DNA of 64,000 nt from JBGPTK01 sp963797765 (GCA_963797765.1 CAWCQU010000002.1:620001-684000), one strand, 5' to 3'; positions 36,009 through 45,435 are shown, numbered from the stretch's first letter. The notes: generated by a model not told the origin, from the sequence alone. Translations and numbers: made by a program.

Positions 36009-36227
36009 AATTAGCAAGGGCAACTGCAGTATGAAAGGCGTTTGGGATTTGCTCGGGATCCCTCACTTCGTTCGGGATGACTTCACCGGCTTTTCTGGGC
36101 GAGGAATCTCGCCGACGGAAGGCGGGGAGAGATTCTTCGGGCCATGAACCGGCCCTCAGAATTACAACTTGATGAGGGGCGAGTAGCTTTCACGTTTTCT
36201 TTTGGTATGAGTGGTTTCGTCGCGGCG

Positions 36228-36252
36228 GCACAGCCAGGAGTGGCTGTGCTAC
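36228..36252 (-). repeat. REP-like palindrome
   Basis: GCACAGCCA-GGAG-TGGCTGTGC then TAC: GTAG plus hairpin on the minus strand. Identical to the element at 46773-46797. Confidence 0.7.
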
Positions 36253-36362
36253 TCAGACCAATTTGTCTCTTGTGTTGGTTGGCTCGGCGGCACCGGGCGC
36301 ACTAAAGCTGGAGCGAAAATTGTGCTTCGCGTTTACAATTTCTGGATTCGTTTGGTGGGGAT

Positions 36363-37737
36363 ATGGAGCTGGGACGACAATCCGGCGTGGATTGGAAGAA
36401 ATTGTTCGCGCAGCGGGGATTCCGCTTTTTCTTTGCTGGTGTGTTTGTCTCGTTGTGCGGATCGGGAATGAATTTCGCGGGAGTCACCTGGTACGTGCTG
36501 GGGCGGACGAATTCCACCGTGCAAGTGAGCTTGCTGCTGATCCTGATGACGATTCCGGGACTGTTTGTTCCGCTGTTTGGCGGCGTGCTGATCGATCGCG
36601 TGGATCGCCGTTACCTGGGGATGACGCTGGACATTGCGCGCGGGTTGGTGGTTGCCGGCATCGCCACGCTTTTTTTTCTGCACCGCGCGGGGCTGGGCTC
36701 GATTTACACGATGGTGATTCTGCTGGGCGTTGGTTCGGCGATGTATTGGTCCAACATCAATGCGCTGGTGCAGGAAGTGATTTCTTCCGGTGAGTTGGTG
36801 GCTGCGAATTCCGCGGTGCTGATCGCGGTGCAGGGAGGATTGGCCATTTCGGGCGGGCTGGTGGGATTTATTTACGATCGCGCGGGGATCGCGGGAATTC
36901 TGGCAATTGACGCGAGCTCGTATTTTATTTCGGCGTTTTGTTTGTACCGGCTGCGGCGGGGATATTTCGCTCCTCATGTGACACACCGGATCGATTTGCC
37001 GGAGTCGCTGGAAACGCCGCTGGCGGTGGCGGAAGAAACTTCCATGCCGCCGCTGATCGAGCCTGCATTCGAATCGGGATTTATCGCGGAATTTCGCGAA
37101 GGGATTGGATACCTGCGCAGCCATCCGAATATTCTGGCGCTGGGGATTACGTACGCGTGCATGATCGCGGGCGTGATCAGCTCGAACGTGCTGGTGGTGG
37201 CGCTGACCAAAGATATTTTGCATGCGGGCGCGACCGGGCTACGGAATGATGGAATCGGGCTGGGCGGTGGGAGCGGTGGCGGGCGGATTTGCGGCGGGAT
37301 TTCTGGTAAAGCGCATTCGTCCGGCGCGGGTGCTGATGACTTCACTGGTTACCCTGGCGATTGGCAACGCGCTTTTTCCTTATGCGCACTGGCTGGGCAT
37401 TGCCACGATCATGCACGGAATTTTCGGGGCTTGCCGCGCGCTGGGCGGAGTGCTGACGCAGTCCGCGATTATGACGGCTGTGCCGCGACGGCTGATGGGG
37501 CGGACTCAATCGACTTTTGCGGTGCTTTCAACTTTGATGCAGATCATGATGAGTTTTTCGCTGGGGTGGCTGGCGGAATATTCGGGATTGCCGGTTGCGT
37601 TTGCGTTGTTGGGGATTATTTATGCCGGCGCGGTGGCGGCGGCGTTTCGCGCGCGTTCGATGGCGCAGGCGAGGCGGCGGTGGAAGCGATGCCGGGGTAG
37701 CTTCCTGTTTTGGCTGAAGCGAGGTCGATTTGAGTGA
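36363..37737 (+). pseudogene. MFS transporter interrupted by a frameshift
   Basis: Frame one runs from ATG 36363 through six or seven membrane segments (FGGVLIDRVDRRYLGM is the MFS loop 2-3 motif) to LTKDILHAGAT. There the reading moves to another frame, GYGMMESGWAVGAVAGGFAAGFLVKRI, which continues through the remaining helices to 37737. A single extra base in the C/G run at about 37231-37237 accounts for the break. The joined protein would be about 457 residues, normal for MFS drug or metabolite exporters. It may be a recent mutation or a sequencing error, since both halves are otherwise intact. Confidence 0.82.
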
Positions 37738-38469
37738 CAATGAGCTACGTACCCTAGACCTCTCCTCTAAGACATTTGAAGGATTCGTGGAGTTTTTCTT
37801 CGCTCGAGAAGTTGTACCTGATAAGGAGCAATTCTGAATATTTCCTTCGAGACACTTCAGGCCAGCAGTTTGACGAGGTTGTGTGCTCATCTCCCGAAGT
37901 CGTAGTTGGGCACATGACCAGGCTGTTCTCGGAATTTGGTCGCAGCGCGCCCAAGTACAACTTGAGCAACTCAATCAAGGAATCTGGGGCATTCTTAGCG
38001 AGAATATACGGCTCTATGAACTTTTATGGGTTCACCGTGCCATTGTCGCAGCGCGTTCAGTGTATACGTTCGATGTATTTCGTTTATTCTGAATATGTTG
38101 CCAAATCTGAAAGTTGAGAATATGGAAAATTGCTTTTCCATGTGGTGGGATTTGATTCTTCATGGCTTCTGGTTTCAGCCAAAGCTTTTTGAACAACACG
38201 CTGAGATAGGAGACCTGTCGAGGCTAGATGCTGAGTCACGTTTCTTACTTGATGTGATGTTTGAGACGCTGACAACGCATCCTTGACCTCCAGACTCAAG
38301 AACTCAGGAATATGCTTTGCACGGACTCGGCCATCTTCACCACCCTGAAGTGCGCGAAACAGTGCAAAAGTTCATAGATGACCACAAAACTGGGATGACA
38401 GAGCAGAGTTACGCTGGCTGGAGAGTGCAAGATGGGACGTATGTAGGAACAGACGGCTATTTCTGATAA
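37735..38469 (+). pseudogene. Decayed hypothetical gene
   Basis: Different frames give protein-like runs that join end to end: LRTLDLSSKTFEGFVEFFFAR, then FDEVVCSSPEVVVGHMTRLF, then LNQGIWGILSENIRLYELLW, then RSMYFVYSEYVAKSES, then CFSMWWDLILHGFWFQPKLF, and finally ALHGLGHLHHPEVRETVQKF ending VGTDGYF. At least three frame changes are needed. The last part looks like a HEAT-type helix pair. GC is clearly below that of the neighbours, which suggests foreign origin. No function assigned. Confidence 0.55.
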
Positions 38470-38519
38470 GTGGGTTATCGGGAATGATCCATCCTCACGA
38501 GGCTTGTAACCGGAGCATG

Positions 38520-38843
38520 GCTGCGGGGGAGCACGCAGTGAAGCGCACGAAACGCATATCAATCCAAGTAGCCACGACTGCAGCGTTATCTCTGCTCCTA
38601 GCTTTTAGCGTGCCAACCATTGTCGACCGCAGAGACTATGCTGCCGCCGTCTCTCAGATGGTGAAGAATCCAAGTCCGGAAAACGAGGCAGTACTACAGA
38701 GAGAAGCGGCCAAGAATAGACACGAGGTTTTCGTAGCTGACGCATATGCAGTAGGAATTTTATTTCTTCTCCTGAACGCAGGCTGGATCTTTGTCAGTCG
38801 AGTGTCTTCGAGATATAAGTCGCGAGTTCTCGCACAAAAATGA
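38520..38843 (+). CDS. Small membrane protein, unknown
   Basis: 107 residues from ATG 38520 (an earlier in-frame start at 38484 is possible). There are two hydrophobic segments, about 16-34 (VATTAALSLLLAFSVPTIV) and 76-94 (AYAVGILFLLLNAGWIFVS), with a charged loop between. No family recognised. It lies in a low-GC stretch among decayed genes. Confidence 0.55.
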   Translation, partial: AAGEHAVKRTKRISIQVATTAALSLLLAFSVPTIVDRRDYAAAVSQMVKNPSPENEAVLQREAAKNRHEVFVADAYAVGILFLLLNAGWIFVSRVSSRYKSRVLAQK

Positions 38844-38876
38844 AATGAACTGATCGAGTTGTTTTCGGAGGATGGG

Positions 38877-39059
38877 ATGCATGGATTTCTTCCGGGGATG
38901 AGGGCGGCGCTGAATTACCATTCTATGTTTGTTCACTTTCCGATTGCTCTGTGGCTGGCGGCGCTGCTTTTTGAATTTTTGGCTGTGCGGCGGGCGAGTG
39001 GGGATTCGCTTGACCTTTTCCATGCAATCCACGGCGTGCCGTGCGCCGCAATCAAGTAA
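38877..39059 (+). pseudogene. Truncated DUF2231 copy
   Basis: The first 43 codons match those of the intact DUF2231 gene at 44952 almost exactly at both DNA and protein level (FLPGMRAALNY, MFVHFPIALWLAALLFEFLAVRRAS). After about 39005 the sequence departs and soon stops. The copied segment begins upstream of the start codon (about 38862), so this is a partial duplication, not a short gene. Confidence 0.8.
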
Positions 39060-39798
39060 ACAGGCTGGCAAAAGGTATTACGAGGTTGCTCAGATTGTGG
39101 CCAACTACAGATGGCCAGACGCTATCCGAGCGTTCGCGTACCCATCCGGAAACGAAGCTCATCAGCAGCGGAGGAATCCCCGCCAGAGGAACGATGCGCG
39201 CATGAAGTTGAGGGTCCACAGCAATCAGGCCGTTGGACCCGGCGAAGAGTACGGCAGTGATGATTAGCCCCCAGCCGAACTCCGCCTGGGCCAGCCGCCA
39301 CGGTTTCCCGAAAACACGGTTCAACAAAGACTGAAACACGCCCCGGAATACCAGTTCCTCGGCAAGGCCGGGCATGATGAGCAGGAAGGCCCATCCCTGG
39401 GCGTCCAGTTTCTTGCGTGCCCCAAGAATGAAAAAGACCGCGGGAACCGCCAGAGCCAGCAGCAGAGCGACGCTCGATCCCTTCAGCCAACCTGAGTGGA
39501 ATCGCGAAGTCACGCCAACGGTGGCTAACGAGATTCCAGGGACGAGAGCGATCAGCAAGAATGGCCACGCCGTCAAAAGCAGGCACTCCTGCCAGCTCCA
39601 GTGCAAGTGCTGGAAAACACCGACTCGAGGCAGTTCATTGAGGGCAACGTTCAGGACTACCAAGGACGCAACGAATAGCAACAGGCTCCAACGCCGCGTA
39701 CGGGAGCGCCAGACGGCAATCAACACGAATGGAAGGGCGCACGCCAGCATGAGCGCCGATTCCAGGGCGACACGGCTGAGATAATCGCGAAGCAGCAC
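39052..39798 (-). CDS. CPBP-family intramembrane metalloprotease
   Basis: 248 residues if it starts at GTG 39798; ATG 39750 or TTG 39861 are alternatives. Six to seven membrane segments are present. The CPBP/CAAX signature EELVFRGVFQ (EExxxR) is present, followed by FAGSNGL (usually FxxxH, here Asn) and HNLSNL (HxxxN). Members cleave membrane proteins or process bacteriocins. A TATAAT lies just before the GTG. It is convergent with the truncated DUF2231 copy. Confidence 0.82.
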   Translation of the reverse strand: MLLRDYLSRVALESALMLACALPFVLIAVWRSRTRRWSLLLFVASLVVLNVALNELPRVGVFQHLHWSWQECLLLTAWPFLLIALVPGISLATVGVTSRFHSGWLKGSSVALLLALAVPAVFFILGARKKLDAQGWAFLLIMPGLAEELVFRGVFQSLLNRVFGKPWRLAQAEFGWGLIITAVLFAGSNGLIAVDPQLHARIVPLAGIPPLLMSFVSGWVRERSDSVWPSVVGHNLSNLVIPFASLFT

Positions 39799-40221
39799 GC
39801 CGCCATTATACGCGAGACTTCGTTTTGGACTTGGAAAGCGGCAGACTAATGTGACGCGCAATAATTGAAGTGAATGAAGGAACCGGCCCTGGATCGCCCA
39901 ACCCCAGTTGGTCCCGAAGCCGGATTAGCGGAGATCTGGCCGAGTATTTTCGAGGGCGATTGGATTTGTCCGGTTTGCCGTTAATTTGTGTTTCGGGCAG
40001 CGGCGCCGGTGGCAGCCAATTTGCGCGAGTGGGAGCGAGATTGCCGAGGCACCCGGCTTACTCAGGGAGCGGAAAAAGTCGAGAATTGCTCAGCGATAAA
40101 ATGGCACTCCAGATGAGCCCGGGAGAAATTCCCCACTTCTCATGCAGTTGGGGCCAGCTCTGGATTCCTCGCCCACAAAACGGGCTCGGAATGACACCTA
40201 AATGCATTTTTCCGCAAACTG
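39799..40221. other. Intergenic region, nothing assigned
   Basis: 423 bases upstream of the CPBP gene and downstream of the broken permease. A plus-strand open frame here has no family features and I do not call it. Confidence 0.5.
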
Positions 40222-40975
40222 TTACTCCCAGCGAAACACTTTCGCCGAGACCGCCGTGCAAACCGCAAACACAATCACCAGCGCCAGCACATCGCCCACA
40301 TGAGCCGACCACGCGTCGCCGCTCCAGATTCCCTGGAGCAGCGGGACAGCGTAGGTGAGCGGCAGCACTCGCGCCACCGCGTGAAGCACGGGCGGCAGCG
40401 AGTTAACGGGAGCGAAGAGTCCCGAGACAACGATCATCGGGTACAAAATAATGGCGCCCACGGGCTGCGCAAAGCGCGCCGTGGGAACGATGCTGGCGAT
40501 AATGAAGCCAACCGACAAGATGCTCCATGTGCTGATCAGCAGCGCAATCGTAAACGAGAACAACGGAGCATGAACTCCCACCGGGTAGTAGCGTTTGCCT
40601 GCCAGGACCATCAAGGCCAGTGTGGCAGCGGTGAGCAACAGCTTGACGAGCACGTGGGCGGTAAGAATGGTCTGCGGGCGCAACGGGGTGGCGCGAAGCC
40701 GCTTGAGGATGCCGCCCTCGCGATAGATCGCGATAATCGTAACCAGCGACAAGCACAGCGCTGATTACGATCAAGAGAGAAGCGAGAACCGGCAAGCCCA
40801 CGCGCAAAAAACTGCTGGCGGCAAGTGAGGGTGTTGGGACTCTGCGGCTGGCTACTCGGCCCAACACCAGGAAAATTAGAACGGGGAAACCGATCGTCCC
40901 GAAGGCGCCAAGCGGCTCGCGCATAAAAACCTTCGTCTCGATCCAAGTCAATTTCCAAAGTCCACGCATCATCAT
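40222..40975 (-). pseudogene. ABC-2 type permease broken by a frameshift
   Basis: The first part starts at ATG 40975 (MMMRGLWKLTWIETKVFMRE) and runs to VLASLLIVISAV. The rest, from SLVTIIAIYREGGILKRLRATPLRP, is in another frame and ends at 40222. The junction is at about 40755-40765. IYREGGILKRLRATPLRP is the cytoplasmic motif of ABC-2 export permeases, and the whole would be about 250 residues with six helices. It is 9 bp after the ATPase gene, its natural partner. Only one indel separates it from function, so sequencing error is possible. Confidence 0.82.
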
Positions 40976-40983
40976 TTTTGAAC

Positions 40984-41901
40984 CTAGTCGCGAATGGAGT
41001 GACCAGTCAGTTTGAGAAAAACGTCTTCCAGGTTGGGGAGGACCGTGCGGAAATCGGTGACCCGGATGCGATTCTCCGACAGACAATGAATCACCTCGGT
41101 CACCAAGTCGTCGCCCCGGCCGCGAATCGTGATTTGCGATTCGTTGCGCATCACGGCTTCGACTCGCGGGATCGCCTGAAAGTGCTGCACGGCGGTCGGG
41201 TCGTCTGTGGCGAGGATGACGGTTCGCTCCGGGCAGTGCCGGTTCACCAGGCCCGCCGGCGTGTCGATGTCAATAATCCGTCCGTGCTCGATGATGGCCA
41301 CACGGTCGCACAACCGTTCGGCCTCTTCCATCAGGTGAGTGGTCAAAAAGACCGTTTTGCCGCGCTCGCGGATGCCGCGCACCAGTTCCCAAATCGCGCG
41401 CCGCGACTGCGGGTCTAGGCCTGTGGTCAGCTCGTCGAGGAACACCACCTCCGGATCGTTGATCAGCGCAAGGGCAATGAACAGGCGTTGCTTCTGGCCG
41501 CCCGAAAGGTTCATGAACCAGGCGTTGCGCTTGTCGATCAGGCCAAGCTGTTCGAGCAAGCGTTCGCCGTCGACCGCCTTCTTCTTGTAAAGCGAAGTCC
41601 ACAGGTCGACCGCTTCCCACACTTTGATGCGCTTCTGGAGTTGCGCCTGCTGGAGCTGCACGCCGATCCGCTCCTGCAACTTGTAAACGTCGTGGAAAGG
41701 ATTAAGACCCAGAACCGAAATGCTGCCACGGTCGGGCTTGCGCAGACCCTCGATGCATTCCATCGTGGTGGTCTTTCCGGCGCCGTTGGGGCCAATCAAA
41801 CCAAATATCTCACCGTCGTTGACATCGAACGACACCTCGTCGACCGCCACGGTTGAGCCATAGGTTTTGCGGACTCCGGAAACCTGAATCACTGTGCGCA
41901 T
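40984..41901 (-). CDS. ABC-2 type export ATPase
   Basis: 305 residues. Walker A GPNGAGKTTT, signature LSGGQKQRLFIALAL, Walker B VVFLDELTTGLD and the switch His in LTTHLMEEAERLCD are intact. The C-terminal 80 residues are the extension seen in drug or antibiotic exporters (DrrA/CcmA-like). Its permease partner downstream is frameshifted, so export may be lost. Confidence 0.93.
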   Translation of the reverse strand: MRTVIQVSGVRKTYGSTVAVDEVSFDVNDGEIFGLIGPNGAGKTTTMECIEGLRKPDRGSISVLGLNPFHDVYKLQERIGVQLQQAQLQKRIKVWEAVDLWTSLYKKKAVDGERLLEQLGLIDKRNAWFMNLSGGQKQRLFIALALINDPEVVFLDELTTGLDPQSRRAIWELVRGIRERGKTVFLTTHLMEEAERLCDRVAIIEHGRIIDIDTPAGLVNRHCPERTVILATDDPTAVQHFQAIPRVEAVMRNESQITIRGRGDDLVTEVIHCLSENRIRVTDFRTVLPNLEDVFLKLTGHSIRD

Positions 41902-42189
41902 GATCGTTTGTGAAATTGTAGATACGCTGAACTGGACCGGGAGTTTATATCACGGACTTGGGCAAAGTCCTGATGAGCCGGATAAGCGGATCAGTGATTT
42001 CGGGTGATGGGAACAATTCCAGGTGTGCGTGACTGGTGCCGCCGGGAAGCCTTGCACCATAGCGCCCGATAGGTCAGCGTTTCTCGGGACAATCGTGCGG
42101 CCTATGCCCCTCACTGTTGGAACTCGTCTCGGTCCGCACGAGATCATCTCCGCTATTGGTGCGGGCGGAAAGTGCCGCTGAATAGACGA

Positions 42190-42324
42190 ATGATCGGCCA
42201 GACCATCTTGCACTATCGCATCCTCTCGAATCTCGGTGGCGGCGGGATGGGTGTGGAGACTATTCGCTTAGAACTAGTACTCTCAATCTTTCACTTGTTC
42301 ATACGCAGGGAGGAAATGTTGTGA
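42190..42324 (+). pseudogene. N-terminal scrap of a Ser/Thr protein kinase
   Basis: The frame MIGQTILHYRILSNLGGGGMGV is the start of PknB-type kinases, with the Gly-rich ATP loop. After VETIRL the homology is lost and the frame stops at 42324 (44 residues). Everything from the VAIK lysine on is missing, so it cannot be active. Confidence 0.65.
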
Positions 42325-42444
42325 TACAAGGGCGGGAACTTTTAGGACCGATGCCCCTCGACGCACACACCCATCGCGGAGGATCACGCTTAAAAGCGAG
42401 GACTAAAGTCCGCCATCGCCCCCACTTTAAAAGGAGAAACAAAC

Positions 42445-43122
42445 ATGAACCGGCCCAGCATGAGCACCATACTCAAGTCCAAACCGTTTTTGGCTTCAGC
42501 AGCATGCATCTTGATCCTTCTGGCATTTGCCGTAATCAGTCCGCGAGGTGCGCTAGCGGGGGTGCAGGTGCCTAATCAGTCTTTCGTGTACACTAACGGC
42601 ATTTCGGAGACATTTACCGGTAAGACTGCAAGCCTTGATCTTGGGGCTTGTCCTGAGACTTTCTGCGAATTTCGCATTGGTGGCTCGGCTACGTTGAACT
42701 CCGGCCACTCTTCTAATGGAACGATTGGGCAGTTCTCGGTGACTCTGCGAGGAGGCACGGACAACTTTTACTTCCCGGCTAGTACGCCGAATGGATTGCG
42801 GCTGGCAACGACTGCTCCCTCTGCTGAAGACGAATCTCGGCATGACGGAAACAACCATGAAGGATACAACTTTGTGTTGCCTCCGTCGGGGCCCTTTCTT
42901 TTGCGGGAAGGCGAACACGTCTTTCTCGGGTTCGCATCAACAAGCAATTCCGGAGGAGAGCTACGAGGGACAGTCAATGGCACCGCGATCTTCAAAGCAC
43001 CGGCAGGCAAGAAAGTTGTGGGCTTGCAAATGCCGGGAACGGTGGGCTTGCTAGGTGCAGGGATGTTGGGCCTTGCAGGTATCTTTGGTGTATTTACCCT
43101 GAAGCATATCATAGCGGGCTAG
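42445..43122 (+). CDS. Exported protein with PEP-CTERM-like tail
   Basis: 225 residues from ATG 42445 with AAAGGAG upstream. The signal peptide covers about residues 16-38 (ending GALAG). The mature part is Gly/Ser/Thr-rich and beta-like. The last 30 residues read MPGTVGLLGAGMLGLAGIFGVFTLK, close to a PEP-CTERM sorting signal but with MPGT for PEPGT and no final RR. It could be anchored in the membrane or processed by an exosortase encoded elsewhere. A strong hairpin follows. Confidence 0.75.
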   Translation: MNRPSMSTILKSKPFLASAACILILLAFAVISPRGALAGVQVPNQSFVYTNGISETFTGKTASLDLGACPETFCEFRIGGSATLNSGHSSNGTIGQFSVTLRGGTDNFYFPASTPNGLRLATTAPSAEDESRHDGNNHEGYNFVLPPSGPFLLREGEHVFLGFASTSNSGGELRGTVNGTAIFKAPAGKKVVGLQMPGTVGLLGAGMLGLAGIFGVFTLKHIIAG

Positions 43123-43154
43123 CATTCGTGATCTGCTCAAAAAACAAAACCTAG

Positions 43155-43192
43155 AAACTACTCCTTGGCCAAAATCGGCCAAGGAGTAGTTT
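43155..43192 (+). terminator. Perfect 16-bp hairpin after the exported protein
   Basis: AAACTACTCCTTGGCC (43155-43170) pairs fully with its complement at 43177-43192 across a six-base loop. There is no real T-run, so it may protect the mRNA 3' end or act in both directions. Confidence 0.6.
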
Positions 43193-43421
43193 CACGCGGA
43201 ATGCGGACGCTTCCCACTCAGCTTTGAAAGAAATCATCGATCCCCGAGCTGATCGTCGTTGAGTTTCGAATTGAACTGATTGAAGTCTGTCGTCGCCGAG
43301 CGACGACTCAGTAGCTTCGACTGATTTTACAAAACGTATTTCTTGCAACCACGCCGCCAAGCGAAGCGGCTGCGGCAGATCATGCCCGGCCGGAGCGGGC
43401 GGCGATTCGTGGAGGACGAGA

Positions 43422-44018
43422 ATGGCCCATCGTGCCGTCCCTGGGTACTCAAACCCGGCCAAAACCTTTGGAGTGCTCAGCCTGCTGACCTTTTCACTGT
43501 CGATGATATTTCTCAATCACAATCAGTTCGCGAGTTATTTCGCCACAAGAGAGATTGATCCTCCCGGAACCAACTGCTTCTATAGCATTTCGGCGCACGT
43601 ACTTCAGTGCACCTCGGAGGGGACCGGCCAAAAGACGCCGATCGTCGTAGGGCCTCAGAACGTGACATCGGGTATCGGCTCATGCAGAGATAACCCCGGA
43701 TGCGCGGGTAGAAAATACAGAAAGATGGGACCCATCGAACCCGGCGAATACAGGATCCGTCTTGATACTCGCGAGGGAGGCGAAGAACGTTTCCGGCTGG
43801 AGCCCGTGCCTCCTGTTCCGGGCTGGAGGGTGTGGCTTCCAGGTTGGATGCCGGGAGCCTTGCGTGGCGGTTTTCTCTTAGGGATGGGTACTTTGACCAC
43901 GCATGGCTGTATCATGGTGCTAGAAGCAGACAGCACCGCCAGCGCGCAATACCGGAAATTGCAACACTTATTACTCGCGCGGTCGACAGCCAGCAATAAA
44001 CTAGTGGTCGTTCGGTAA
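43422..44018 (+). CDS. L,D-transpeptidase-like (DUF2778/Tlde1-like) membrane protein
   Basis: 198 residues. An N-terminal hydrophobic segment (about 17-32) anchors or exports it. The domain has GPIEPGEYRIRLDTREGG, then FRLEPVP, RGGFLLGMG and THGCIMV. This order (G.I.PG.Y, then GGF, then S/T-x-GCI) resembles the catalytic domain of L,D-transpeptidase-like Tlde1 proteins, with C in THGC as nucleophile. The upstream catalytic His of the family is not obvious. It could act on peptidoglycan. Moderate certainty on the fold, low on activity. Confidence 0.6.
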   Translation: MAHRAVPGYSNPAKTFGVLSLLTFSLSMIFLNHNQFASYFATREIDPPGTNCFYSISAHVLQCTSEGTGQKTPIVVGPQNVTSGIGSCRDNPGCAGRKYRKMGPIEPGEYRIRLDTREGGEERFRLEPVPPVPGWRVWLPGWMPGALRGGFLLGMGTLTTHGCIMVLEADSTASAQYRKLQHLLLARSTASNKLVVVR

Positions 44019-44091
44019 TTGTTTTTGCGCAGCCGGGTGGCCGCATTAAACAGATCGTTGCATTCAGTTCTCCGTCCTGCGAGGCCGCCTT

Positions 44092-44742
44092 ATGGTGAAT
44101 GTTAGTAGACGCAACGTACTTATCTTTGGGCTCGTGGTTGCGGACTTCGTGGTAGCCGGTGCATTCGCAGCGAATCTCGCGATTAACAGGGCAGCCAAGA
44201 ATAAAACTTACTCCGATATTGGCCGGATTCCTCATCGGCGCGTAGGACTGGTACTCGGATGTCCCGAACGCCTTTCAGATGGCCGCTTCAATCTCTTCTT
44301 TCAGGCGCGTGTCAGGGCAGCGGCGGAACTATATCGCCAAGGCAAGGTCGATTATCTGCTGGCAAGCGGAGACAAAAGTACCCCTGGCGATGATGAACCA
44401 GCAGACCTTAAGCGAGAACTAGTCCGTCAGGGTGTGCCCGGCGAGAAAATCTACTTGGATTATGCCGGTTTCAGCACCCTCGATTCGGTTTTCCGCGCAA
44501 AAGACCTTTTTGACGGGAATGAGATCACCATCATCTCCCAGGAATTTCAGAATCAGCGTGCCATCTTTATCGCCAACCATGCGGGCTTGGATGCCATCGG
44601 CTTCAATGCCGACGACGTCTTCAGTGTGAGAAACGTTCTCCGTGAGTCTTTGGCTCGAGTGAAAGCCGGGCTCGACGTTTACGTATTTCGCAAGCGCTGG
44701 CGTCCTCTAGGACAGACGGCGCTGCTAAGACCACTGACATGA
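44092..44742 (+). CDS. SanA/YdcF-like DUF218 protein
   Basis: 216 residues. An N-terminal membrane helix (about 10-28) is followed by VGLVLGCPERLSDGRFNLFFQARV, YLLASGDKST, LDYAGFSTLDSVFRAKDLF and ITIISQEFQNQRAIFIANHAGLDAIGF, the layout of the SanA branch of DUF218. E. coli SanA influences envelope permeability to vancomycin; the biochemical role is unknown. Confidence 0.88.
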   Translation: MVNVSRRNVLIFGLVVADFVVAGAFAANLAINRAAKNKTYSDIGRIPHRRVGLVLGCPERLSDGRFNLFFQARVRAAAELYRQGKVDYLLASGDKSTPGDDEPADLKRELVRQGVPGEKIYLDYAGFSTLDSVFRAKDLFDGNEITIISQEFQNQRAIFIANHAGLDAIGFNADDVFSVRNVLRESLARVKAGLDVYVFRKRWRPLGQTALLRPLT

Positions 44743-44951
44743 TTTCATTCAGAGCATATCGGCTAACGAAGCAATTGCCATAGAAATGTCACCATCTGCA
44801 TGTATCGAAGTCACTTGAATTGAGTCCTTTGGATTGTGCCAGCGTTGTCGGCAATACGGAAACTATCCGTCGGCTCCCACAATATTTCGCCACATACCGC
44901 AAAATTGAGGGATTATCGGGACCTAATCCACTATCGTTTGCGGAGGCTTCC

Positions 44952-45422
44952 ATGCACGCGCTTCTTCCGGGGATGAGGGCGGCGCTGAATTACCATCCCA
45001 TGTTTGTTCACTTTCCCATTGCTTTGTGGCTGGCGGCGCTGCTTTTTGAGTTTCTGGCGGTGCGGCGGGCGAGTGAGGATTTTCACCGGACGGCGGCGCG
45101 TCTGCTTTATTTGGGGACGCTGGCGGGAGCGATTACCGCGATGACGGGATGGTGGGCGGCGGATTCGGTGCCGACTGGTGCGGCTCAGCGGGCGCTGGAA
45201 CGGCATTCATTTTTGATGCTGACGAGCTTTAGTGTGGCGCTGGGGCTTTGTTTGTTTGCGTTTTTTGCGCGGAAGAATTTTACGGTGCAATATCGCAAGG
45301 TGCTGCTGCTTGGATTGGTGGTGCTGGCGGTTTTGTTGACGATCGGCGCGGATCGCGGGGCGCAGCTTGTCTATCAATATGGGAGCGCGGTGAATTGGCC
45401 GAGTGCCGTGGAACAGAAGTAA
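44952..45422 (+). CDS. DUF2231 membrane protein
   Basis: 156 residues from ATG 44952 (the frame is open from 44820 but the first 44 residues look non-coding). Four membrane segments are visible, with the motif NYHPMFVHFPIALW in the first and TGWWAADSVP after the second; conserved His residues suggest metal or haem binding, as proposed for related families. A truncated copy of its 5' end lies at 38862-39005. Confidence 0.85.
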   Translation: MHALLPGMRAALNYHPMFVHFPIALWLAALLFEFLAVRRASEDFHRTAARLLYLGTLAGAITAMTGWWAADSVPTGAAQRALERHSFLMLTSFSVALGLCLFAFFARKNFTVQYRKVLLLGLVVLAVLLTIGADRGAQLVYQYGSAVNWPSAVEQK

Positions 45423-45435
45423 GAAAAAGAAAGAG

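Larger units (their letters stand above)
35827..36362. other. Intergenic region with two REP-like elements
   Basis: 536 bases without a credible gene. It holds palindromes at 35985-36008 and 36228-36252, each ending in CTAC on the plus strand. The rest shows no promoter I can support. Confidence 0.6.

Noticed and set aside
35893..36147. An 84-codon plus-strand frame
   Set aside because: It runs through a REP-like palindrome and intergenic sequence.
36333..37223. A 296-codon minus-strand frame opposite the MFS gene
   Set aside because: Extremely Arg/Gln/His-rich composition, typical of an antisense frame.
39870..40358. A 162-codon plus-strand frame in the gap after the CPBP gene
   Set aside because: Pro/Ser/Arg-rich without pattern, overlaps the ABC-2 permease on the other strand.
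41950..42213. An 87-codon minus-strand frame
   Set aside because: Overlaps the kinase scrap on the plus strand and has no protein character.
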